This document shows positions 45,638-53,016 of a stretch of 64,000 nt of DNA, piece by piece. Both the position numbers and the translations under genes were made by a program. Positions within the stretch are counted from its first letter, which is position 1; the number at the start of each line of letters is the position of its first letter. The stretch comes from Planctomycetota bacterium (GTDB lineage: Bacteria; Planctomycetota; Uabimicrobiia; Uabimicrobiales; Uabimicrobiaceae), in assembly GCA_029260735.1 (NCBI GenBank), contig JAJDCR010000008.1, forward strand, positions 1 to 64,000. The letters are read 5' to 3'. The notes under the pieces were generated by a model. That model did not search any database, was not told where the DNA came from, and saw only the letters and a program-made list of their open reading frames with translations.

Positions 45638-45932
45638 TCATGTTCCCGGGAGGTTAAGGCTTATCTGAAACCGCTTTTGAAAAAAATCATCAAAAACCCT
45701 TCTAAGCACCATGTTCCCTGGAGGGTGAGGCTCCTGCCGAACAGGGGATGTGATTGGCTCCTGATATTTTTATCTTGGCACATCCCCTGCTCGGCAGGAG
45801 CCTTGCCCTCCACCCTTGCCTTGTATTAAGGGTCGTTTCTGATATGGTATTTAAGAATACCCATTTAGATCATAGGTTTCATATTGAAAAAACGTTTTAT
45901 ATCACACGTACTCCTGCCGAACAGGAAATGTG
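45638..45932. repeat. MITE-like inverted-repeat block
   Basis: The core is a 33-base inverted repeat with arms at 45720-45752 and 45779-45811 (three mismatches, 26-base loop). It contains CTCCTGCCGA on one side and TCGGCAGGAG on the other. A third, partial copy of CTCCTGCCGAACAGG..ATGTG lies at about 45910-45932, and CATGTTCCC-GGAGG recurs at about 45640 and 45710. No open frame is supported here. The structure fits a small non-autonomous element or a transcription-ending hairpin between convergent genes. Confidence 0.65.
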
Positions 45933-45943
45933 CTTGACTCTTA

Positions 45944-47332
45944 CTATAAAGCGTTCTTACTAGCAGACAGACGAAAACCTACATTTGCACTACAGTGACC
46001 GGAGAGGTAACTGAAACGGCAAGTAGCTCGAAGAACATCGGCACTATCAAACCAACTACCGCCGCGTAACACGCAAAGGGAACCAGTGGTGCGAATAGGA
46101 TCTGTTTCTGTGCGAGCATTATATTTTTCATATTTATCCTCAGACCACTCCCATACATTTCCGAGCATGTCATGTAACCCAAAAGCATTTGTTTTTTTTT
46201 CGCCGACTTCGTGGGAAAATGTTTCCCCAATATTAGAGGCATTTTTATCATACCAAGCATAATCTTCTAAACTAGATTCACTATCACCAAAGTAATACTT
46301 ACTACTTGTTCCTGCACGGCAGGCATATTCCCATTGCGATTCGCTAGGTAACGATAGCCCTGTTTTCTGGCAAAATTCTTGGCAATTATTCCAATTCACA
46401 TACGTTGCAGGATAGTTATTTCCTTCTTTTATATTGATCCAACCTTGCCAGGGAGCAGTTTCCATGAATTTTTGCCAAATGGCCTGGGTGACTTCGTATT
46501 TTGCCATGAAAAAAGGTGTTATTTCTACCTCATGGACAGGCTTTTCATTATGACGGCCCTCTTCGCTTCCCATCATAAATCTTCCAGCAGGAATCATGGC
46601 AAACTCCATCCCGGTTTGCTCATGCTGGTACTCTTCGATGGTGTTGGTGACACCACCACAACTGTAAGTGGCATTGCGTAAAAACTGGAAGCCTCCTTGG
46701 CTGATAATTTCTATACTTGGTGTTTTTTGCTCACTGGAGTCTTGAATGACTTCCTGTTTAGGATCTTGCTCCTTGACAAGATTCTCCCGCAAAGACTTAT
46801 AAACGAGATAGTACAGATAGAAGCCGCACGTTCCAATAAGTAATAGAGAAAATATTAGAAAACGCACACCCGGATCGTTTTTCAGATTTATGCGCGACTG
46901 GCTCTTTATGAAAGCAGAGTGTTGCGCTTCTTTTTCTTTTGTCCAGCCTTCTCTCGGCGATTCTAAATATGTACCAGAAAGTAGAGACTGAATTGCACAA
47001 GTTAATTCAATAACTGGTTCAACTTCCCATTCTCCCATCTCTTCAGAGGAACCTTTTTTTAGTAGGGGATAACTTTTGTCTATTAAGGAGAGGATGATTT
47101 CCAGTTCTTTTTCGGACCAATCTTCATCGAGATGAAAGCCATCATCTATGTAGTAAAGATCCGACTCCCAAGTATCTAAACAGTCTTTAAGCCAGGCCAC
47201 ATTTTGGTCATCTTCATGCTGCTTAACCCAATCCTCGACCACATATACAAGATGCTCCAAAAAAACGATGGCCCAGACTTTCCGTGCCCAAAACCCAACA
47301 GCTTTGTATGTTATATAGAGACTACTCGACAT
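45944..47332 (-). CDS. Membrane-anchored FGE-sulfatase-like protein
   Basis: This 462-residue protein has a helical, acidic N-terminal cytosolic part (about 1-155), one transmembrane span (about 159-178) and an outer FGE/SUMF domain (about 225-462). The latter shows FAMIPAGRFMMGSEEGRHNEKPVH, in which both ends are typical, then LPSESQWEYACRAGT, DMLGNVWEWSED and VLRGGSWFDS. The Cys pair needed for formylglycine formation after GGSW is missing, although two other Cys lie further on. It is likely a C-type-lectin-fold ligand-binding domain. This fold is also used by variable proteins of diversity-generating retroelements, but no reverse transcriptase or template repeat is near. The MSSS start is taken; no strong ribosome site was found. 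Confidence 0.8.
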   Translation of the reverse strand: MSSSLYITYKAVGFWARKVWAIVFLEHLVYVVEDWVKQHEDDQNVAWLKDCLDTWESDLYYIDDGFHLDEDWSEKELEIILSLIDKSYPLLKKGSSEEMGEWEVEPVIELTCAIQSLLSGTYLESPREGWTKEKEAQHSAFIKSQSRINLKNDPGVRFLIFSLLLIGTCGFYLYYLVYKSLRENLVKEQDPKQEVIQDSSEQKTPSIEIISQGGFQFLRNATYSCGGVTNTIEEYQHEQTGMEFAMIPAGRFMMGSEEGRHNEKPVHEVEITPFFMAKYEVTQAIWQKFMETAPWQGWINIKEGNNYPATYVNWNNCQEFCQKTGLSLPSESQWEYACRAGTSSKYYFGDSESSLEDYAWYDKNASNIGETFSHEVGEKKTNAFGLHDMLGNVWEWSEDKYEKYNARTETDPIRTTGSLCVLRGGSWFDSADVLRATCRFSYLSGHCSANVGFRLSASKNAL

Positions 47333-47406
47333 ATTTAAACTTTCTTTAATAGTAAGAATCAGCGACGTCTTCTTGTTTATGGGAACAAAAGTCTAGCGAC
47401 TTTCTC

Positions 47407-47580
47407 TTAATCTAGTGCTATTTTTTGACTCCATAGTTTTTTCATAATGTCGATAGTCAAAACTTCTTTTGGATAGTCTCCCTCCATTTCATTGACTTGC
47501 CAATTACAGCAAAACATTGGGTACTATGAGAGTTCCGTCATCATATTGAATTTTCAGAGCCTTCGCCCAATAGCTTCAAT
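47407..47580 (-). pseudogene. Probable gene remnant (broken frame)
   Basis: Two overlapping minus-strand frames give coherent protein-like sequence interrupted by a shift. KIQYDDGTLIVP (about 47520-47555) joins CNWQVNEMEGDYPKEVL and DIMKKLWSQKIALD (to the stop at 47407). The 5' part has an in-frame stop before SYWAKAL. The family is not recognised. Confidence 0.4.
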
Positions 47581-48162
47581 GAAGCTTTTCAACTTAGATG
47601 ATCCCCAAGTTGTTAAAGTGATTTAGATGCGTAGAGTTTAGGTGTTCCTTTTGGTATTTTCCCCCTTATAGGGGTGGCGAAGTTGTCTCTACTATGCTTT
47701 GCAAAGATAATTATTTACACTCTCCAAGAAAACAGTGGAAAGACATACAACTTCAACTACCTGTAGGCAGCTAGGTTTAGGTAATTGCCCGCCGAATCTG
47801 CACCTCTACCTCGGATTTCAGATAATTCAATCTTCACCATGCTCTACTTACCCTGAAAGTCATAAGCTCTTCCTAACTAAGAGCCTTATACTCCCTTACT
47901 ACAAACATGCTATTGTCCCCCATTTTGGTTTCCCTCAGAGGTCAGTTTGTTGGGTACTGGACTTCGTAGAGAGTCCAGAGATCTTTCGAAATACTAAATC
48001 ATCTCACCGCATGGGCGCACTTTTCCTTGGCATAGGGCTCAAGATATTTGGCTTTCTTTTTCATCAAAAGTCCCCTAAACTTCAGTAAAAGTACTAAAAC
48101 AACCTTTAAATTACAACTTAAGGGCTATAATAAGAAAAAGAAAGGTACAAAAACAAGCTATA

Positions 48163-48299
48163 TTTAGTACTGCCACTGAATTATTTTAGTACTACCATTG
48201 AATTTTTATATAAATTTAGTACTGTCACTGAATTATTTTAGTACTACTATTGAATACATTTAGTACTTTCACTGAAGTTTTTTAGTACTACCATTGAAC
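48163..48299. repeat. Phased AGTACT palindrome array
   Basis: Six copies of a unit TTTAGTACTxxCAxTGAA occur in one orientation, with AGTACT at 48166, 48188, 48218, 48240, 48262 and 48284. Spacings are 22, 30, 22, 22 and 22 bases. The word after AGTACT is of two kinds: (G/T)(C/T)CACTGAA in copies 1, 3 and 5, and (A/C)C(A/T)TTGAA-like in copies 2, 4 and 6. An inverted copy lies about 70 bases upstream (AGTACT at 48090). It lies in a gene-poor stretch, about 300 bases before the LamG PEP-CTERM gene. Confidence 0.8.
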
Positions 48300-48345
48300 T
48301 TCCCTATCAGCTAGTATAATAGAAATAAGAGGTTTAGAAGTTCCT

Positions 48346-48474
48346 ATGTACTCCTTTTATACAATTAATAAACAACTACTAAACAGAGTTGACTTCATTG
48401 CTAAAATTTGCATCAACCAAGCCATATTTTTGGATAAAAAAAGTGGTGGTGGTCTTTTTTCTAAATTCTTTTAG
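48346..48474 (+). CDS. Possible 42-residue small protein
   Basis: An ATG frame of 42 codons follows the AGTACT array. It starts MYSFYTINKQLLNRV and ends GGGLFSKFF. A TATAAT lies at 48315-48320 with TTGAAC 15 bases upstream (48294-48299, in the last array unit), and AGAGG lies about 13 bases before the ATG, which is far. It may be a real small protein driven by the array, or the remnant of a longer gene. Evidence is thin. Confidence 0.25.
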   Translation: MYSFYTINKQLLNRVDFIAKICINQAIFLDKKSGGGLFSKFF

Positions 48475-48511
48475 GGTTGATCACATCTCCGGCCAATGTT
48501 TCAGATAATTC

Positions 48512-48539
48512 TTGACAATTTTCCCTTCTATGTGATAGT
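48512..48539 (+). promoter_or_regulatory. Candidate promoter for the LamG PEP-CTERM gene
   Basis: A perfect TTGACA at 48512-48517 is followed, after 16 bases, by GATAGT at 48534-48539 (four of six matches). The gene starts at 48603. Confidence 0.45.
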
Positions 48540-48602
48540 CTGGAGTAATACAAATTTTTCAAAAAATATCTAAGATTAAAATTTCAGAAGAAGGGGATAT
48601 CC

Positions 48603-49379
48603 ATGAGGCCACTTATCTTTTTCCTATTGCTTTTTGTTTTATGTTCTGGGATGAATGCGGATAATCTTGCTTTTTGGCGTTTTGAAAATAACCTCATCGA
48701 TAGCAGCGGCAATGGTCATACTTTGTCAGTTGGCCAAGGGAATATCTCTTTTGTTCAAGGGATGGTAGGGCAAGGAGCATTGTTTGATCGCAATACTTAT
48801 TTGACGATTAACTCACCTGCTTTGAATGATAATTTTACTTCTTTTTCTCTGGGGGCTTGGGTTTTTGTCGATCCTAGCTTGGTCGGGACGGCTTTTGATT
48901 CAGGGATTGTTGCACAACGAAATTTGGCTTATGGCTTAACTTACCACCACAAGGCTGTTGATGTCAATAATCCGGGGCGTTTGTTTAGTTATGTTCACGA
49001 CGGGTCAACTAAACTCAATAATCCGTTTGATACAGGAGTCTTTCGCCATGTTGCCCAAACGTTTGACGGGGATATCATGCGCCTTTACATCGATGGTATC
49101 GAAGTGGGTTCAAAGGAAGCTATTTCTTCTGTAGGAGTAGAGCAGGTGGATACGGGCTTTGGAGTAGAGTTGAGAATTGGAAGAAGCTTTGATTTTGATA
49201 ATGGCACCGAAAGTAGTTTCTTTGGGGGAGTAATCGACGAGGTCTTTTTCACAACAGATGTACTCTCTGCTCAAGAGTTAGATGATTTGGTGAATTCTTC
49301 CGCGATACCAGAGCCCTCTTCGCAAATTTTTCTCAGCCTAGCTTTGCTTTTTGGATACTTTTTAAAGCGTAAAAATTAG
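48603..49379 (+). CDS. LamG/concanavalin-type PEP-CTERM protein
   Basis: This 258-residue secreted protein has a signal peptide (about 1-19). A LamG/laminin-G-3-like jelly roll (about 20-230) shows LAFWRFENNLIDSSGNGH, GQGALFDRNTYLTI, RHVAQTFDGDIMRLYIDG and FFGGVIDEVFF. The C-terminal PEP-CTERM signal is IPEPSS, a hydrophobic helix and KRKN. LamG jelly rolls bind glycans or proteins at the surface. With the PEP-CTERM protein at 42828 it shows that an exosortase pathway should exist in this genome. GAAGGGGAT lies close before the ATG. Confidence 0.88.
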   Translation: MRPLIFFLLLFVLCSGMNADNLAFWRFENNLIDSSGNGHTLSVGQGNISFVQGMVGQGALFDRNTYLTINSPALNDNFTSFSLGAWVFVDPSLVGTAFDSGIVAQRNLAYGLTYHHKAVDVNNPGRLFSYVHDGSTKLNNPFDTGVFRHVAQTFDGDIMRLYIDGIEVGSKEAISSVGVEQVDTGFGVELRIGRSFDFDNGTESSFFGGVIDEVFFTTDVLSAQELDDLVNSSAIPEPSSQIFLSLALLFGYFLKRKN

Positions 49380-49646
49380 CTCTGTATGGGAAAAAAGTTC
49401 CCTTTTTCATAAGTATTAAACTCCCCACCACATAAACATCCCATTTTGAGTCTATCATAGAGTTTCGTTTTTTCTTATTTTCTCCTCGAAGAAAAATATG
49501 GAAATCGTTGACAGAACACAGCTGGCCTATTACAATTACCAGTCAACATGTCAGTCTAAAGCTCAAAGAAAACAAGCTAGGCAAGATTCTTTCTTTTGTT
49601 TTGCCTGCTTACACATCCATACTGCCACTGTTACGAAAGAAATCTT

Positions 49647-52600
49647 ATGCATAAAGCTTACACTCTGGCCGTTGTCCAAAATGCCCAAGAGCTAGAAAAG
49701 TGTTTTGCCAATAAGCAAAAAAAGCAAAAAACTGTTCAGACTCCTTTTATCTTAGATCTTTCTTCTTTTCAGGGAAAGAGATTTACTTATGTTGGAGAAT
49801 TGCTCAAGCTCCACACTTTTTTACAACAACAACTTTATCTTATCATTCAAAAAAGATCTTTTTTAGAAGAGTTATTTGAGCAAGAATCTCTCTTTGGTAG
49901 CCTCAATATCTTTCACCACTTAGATCATGTGAAAGAGCTTCTTCATCCCACTCAGCCACGCCCATGGTTTCGAGAACAAACTTTCACAAGTATGGCAGAG
50001 CTAGAAGATATTTATGGAGAGGGACAAGATGTTGTCGAAAAATCGGCTCATGACTTTGAGGAAAGTAAGGTTTATCTTTCTCTTTCGGGAACTTTAACCG
50101 GAAAAAAGGCCGCCCAGAATTTTTTTGGCGACTTGGCGAGAAGACGAGAGGTTTCTTTTTTCTTGGATTTAAATCATTGCTACTCTTGGGACAAACATTA
50201 CGCCGAAGAATTTATTAAGAGTAAAGATAAAAAGAGAATTTATCTAATTAAGAGTGATACAAGTAATGCCTCTCTCCTTTTTCACCTAAAAGGAGTTATT
50301 TTTTATCCCAACTTTCGACAACCCGCTCTTTTAGAGCAACAAATTGAAAAGAAAAATTGTCGGGTTTACCTTGAGGATGAAGTTCTGAAAATCCAAGGTT
50401 ATCTTTCTCTGGAATCAGAAGGCTTAGAAAATTTTAAAGAACAGTTGAAAGAAGCCCTTCAAGAGAAGAAGAGCAGTAAAGAACTTGCCATTGATATCCG
50501 AGAGCTTTTTAAGCTAAAAAAAGAAGCGCGTTTTATCGATATATTAAGCCGTTTAAAGGGAAAAATAGAAAAAGCCTGCATTATAACGACTCTTCCGACA
50601 AATGATATTTATCTCGATATTGCTATTTCTCAGCTCTATGAAGAAGGTTACCTCATAATACCCACTCCCGAAGATTTAGAGTCCGTCCAAGGGACTTTTT
50701 TGGCTCCTCACTTTGAAATTGAGAGATCTCTTCCCTATGCTACTTTAAAGATAAAAGGAAATTTTCTAGAAGACCGCTACTTTACTTTTTTTGACAAAGC
50801 GATTCAATCTTTAGGAAATTCACCTTTGCATAGCAATAAACAATTGCTATTTTTTGATCTAAGAGAAACCCCTTCGCCTCATTTTCGTATCCTCCAGCAC
50901 ATAATTGAGCAGCCCACTTCGGGAGATCGGCATCTCATTAAAATTATCTTAGGAAACTCTTATTTACGTGAGCTTGTCGAAAAAGTATTTTACAAGAAAA
51001 TTGCGGGGGAAGTTTTTGAAAAAGTCTATTTACTTCGCCAAAGCTTAGAGAAAGTGGCTAAGCTTAATGAAAATGAGAGTAAAAACAAGGAACGAGATTT
51101 TTCGAGTTTAGAGAAGAAGAGCAAAGAGTTTTTCTCTTTTTTTCAAGAGCAAGAATTTCCTAGTAATATTGACCAAGGACGTTTGCAAAAGAAGTTTCGT
51201 CAATTTTCAGAGTATTTAAAAAATACAGAAGAAGGTTGGCAACGTTTAGAAAAGATGGAAGCTAATTTTGAAGAATGCTTTCGTCTAATCAATAGTACTC
51301 TGAAAAGATTAGCAAAAACCTCTTTTAATCCTTTTTCAACGAGCCTGATTGATAAAGACCGCTTTACTATTTTTAATGACAAGCATATCCAAGAAGAGTA
51401 CTTTCTTTTGGAAGATCGTTTTCACATTTTAGATAAAAATCTAAAAGAAAGAAAAGAGGAGCAAAAAAGTCTAGATAAATTTCTTTCAGGTCTAGATAGT
51501 CAGCGCTACCGACTAGCGGATTATTTTGAGCAGTTGAAAAAGGAGCTCGCTCAAGACAAAAAATACGAGTTGGTCAACCAAAAAATTACCCAGATGGTTA
51601 CTTTGGGTAAAAGCCCCACAAAGAAACTCCGAGAGAGCTTGGAAGCAACTCATAAGAATTTTACTACTTTTGCTAAAATGCTCCAGGATGGTAAAAAGAC
51701 TCTCAGTGAAATATTTCCAAAAATCATTCCTTTGTTTATGTACCAAAATCGAGAGGAAGCGATCGAACACCACCAATGTCGCATCCTTTTTATCACCTCC
51801 GGATCAAGCAATAAAACAGCCTTTGTCAAAAGACTTTCTCAAAAAATTCGAAGGCGCATGTCTCATGTCGAAGGCTTTCGTAACATGGAGTTATTAATAG
51901 ATCATATTAATAAAAAGAGCCTTGTTGCAACAAAGTTATCTGAGAATTACGACTTAGTTATTCATGATCAGAACACCAAAAAGAAAATGCTTCGCGTTTT
52001 TGAAAATTACCGGAGCAAAGATAAACAAATTCTAGAACTCAAGAGACGAGAAGACTGTATGAAACTAGAGCCCTACCAAATAGAGCTAGATAGTAAACAA
52101 GATTTTCTTGTCGAAAAAATCATTCTTCATCTTTCTAAACTCCCTTTTGAACCGCCAGAGCTACGGATTCTTTTTTTAGGGAGCCACTGGGAAAATGCTT
52201 GGCAAGAGTTGGGAAAAAATATTAAGGATTACCCGAAACAAGATGAAGCAATACGTCAACTTTTCCCTATTTTACCAGAGAAAAATTACGAAATTCTCGG
52301 CCAAGAAGAAGAAGGAAAAATTCGCTCGTTTCATTTCTTAGCTTGGAAAGACTGGAGTTCCTCTCTATTTTACGATTTTCAGGAACGTAAAATAGAACTT
52401 TTCCTGACCGACCCCTCCTTAGAAATAGTCCAGGAGAAACTGAATCTTTTGGAAAAATATTGCCAAGCTCCTCCTTTTTCAGTCGAATTTTTTCTCCCGA
52501 AGAAATACAGCTCAAAAGTGTCTTATCAGGCTCAAACAAATTTTTTGGGCATGTGTGTTAAATCAAGCACTTCATTGGCCGATTTTTTCTTTTTACGAGT

Positions 52601-53006
52601 TAAAACTTGCGAAGAAGAGCTCTTTAGTCAAAACTACAAGCATGCTCTAAGGTATGTAAATGAACAATTTCAGCAAGATGTTCGTTTTTTTAAACTAGGC
52701 AAAAACTTGCTGACTCTTTTGAACTATCTCTACTTGCATATGAACAAGCAGCGCGTTTCTTATGAGGTCGACTGGATCAATTGTGCTTGGAGGGTTTTTG
52801 ATCAAACCTCCTTATTTGAAATAGAGGTTGAAGTATGCTTTTCTGGGATAGAGCGACTGAAAAAGGAAATCGAGATTTTGGCCAAGAAAAATGAAATTTC
52901 TATCGACTTTTTGGCCATTCCTAAAGAAGAATTCAAACTCCATCCCGAGGAGGAAAGTTCACAAGCCTCAGAGAATACAAGATTAAAGTTTGCCATTTGC
53001 ATGTAA
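49647..53006 (+). CDS. Large cytosolic protein with four STAS-like repeats and a receiver-like domain
   Basis: No named family is recognised for this 1119-residue protein. Its first 460 residues hold four copies of a pattern like the STAS (anti-anti-sigma) fold: a beta strand with G, a helix, a strand ending in D-L or D-I/F, then helix, strand, helix. Examples are FILDLSSFQG (about 33), VYLSLSGTLTG with FFLDLNHCY (about 140-175), LKIQGYLSL with ELAIDIRELF (about 245-285), and ATLKIKGNF with LLFFDLRE (about 363-405). A long coiled coil follows (about 480-700), then a segment like a degenerate receiver (CRILFITSG, NYDLVIHDQ; about 711-830) and a C-terminal alpha/beta region. It is the first gene of a six-gene run. 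The start is the ATG at 49647. Confidence 0.62.
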   Translation: MHKAYTLAVVQNAQELEKCFANKQKKQKTVQTPFILDLSSFQGKRFTYVGELLKLHTFLQQQLYLIIQKRSFLEELFEQESLFGSLNIFHHLDHVKELLHPTQPRPWFREQTFTSMAELEDIYGEGQDVVEKSAHDFEESKVYLSLSGTLTGKKAAQNFFGDLARRREVSFFLDLNHCYSWDKHYAEEFIKSKDKKRIYLIKSDTSNASLLFHLKGVIFYPNFRQPALLEQQIEKKNCRVYLEDEVLKIQGYLSLESEGLENFKEQLKEALQEKKSSKELAIDIRELFKLKKEARFIDILSRLKGKIEKACIITTLPTNDIYLDIAISQLYEEGYLIIPTPEDLESVQGTFLAPHFEIERSLPYATLKIKGNFLEDRYFTFFDKAIQSLGNSPLHSNKQLLFFDLRETPSPHFRILQHIIEQPTSGDRHLIKIILGNSYLRELVEKVFYKKIAGEVFEKVYLLRQSLEKVAKLNENESKNKERDFSSLEKKSKEFFSFFQEQEFPSNIDQGRLQKKFRQFSEYLKNTEEGWQRLEKMEANFEECFRLINSTLKRLAKTSFNPFSTSLIDKDRFTIFNDKHIQEEYFLLEDRFHILDKNLKERKEEQKSLDKFLSGLDSQRYRLADYFEQLKKELAQDKKYELVNQKITQMVTLGKSPTKKLRESLEATHKNFTTFAKMLQDGKKTLSEIFPKIIPLFMYQNREEAIEHHQCRILFITSGSSNKTAFVKRLSQKIRRRMSHVEGFRNMELLIDHINKKSLVATKLSENYDLVIHDQNTKKKMLRVFENYRSKDKQILELKRREDCMKLEPYQIELDSKQDFLVEKIILHLSKLPFEPPELRILFLGSHWENAWQELGKNIKDYPKQDEAIRQLFPILPEKNYEILGQEEEGKIRSFHFLAWKDWSSSLFYDFQERKIELFLTDPSLEIVQEKLNLLEKYCQAPPFSVEFFLPKKYSSKVSYQAQTNFLGMCVKSSTSLADFFFLRVKTCEEELFSQNYKHALRYVNEQFQQDVRFFKLGKNLLTLLNYLYLHMNKQRVSYEVDWINCAWRVFDQTSLFEIEVEVCFSGIERLKKEIEILAKKNEISIDFLAIPKEEFKLHPEEESSQASENTRLKFAICM

Positions 53007-53016
53007 GGGATGTTTG

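Larger units (their letters stand above)
47333..48602. other. 1.27-kb gene-poor region with decayed coding traces
   Basis: No intact gene longer than about 45 codons is supported. On the minus strand two frames carry protein-like sequence. One frame at about 47407-47523 includes GDYPKEVLTIDIMKK and ends in a stop. The other, at about 47510-47580, includes KIQYDDGTLIVP. They look like one gene broken by a frameshift and upstream stops. A 117-codon frame at 47735-48088 has unconvincing composition and no ribosome site and is not called. The right part holds the AGTACT array (48163-48299), a small frame at 48346-48474 and the promoter of the next gene. Confidence 0.55.

Noticed and set aside
45944-47332. 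Diversity-generating retroelement variable protein (FGE-like C-terminus)
   Set aside because: No reverse transcriptase, accessory gene or A-variable template repeat was found within the flanking sequence.
47735-48088. 117-codon open frame on the plus strand
   Set aside because: No ribosome site, odd composition, no recognisable family, and it lies in a decayed region; treated as chance.
48163-48299. CRISPR array
   Set aside because: The units are 22-30 bases from start to start with no distinct unique spacers, and no cas gene is near.
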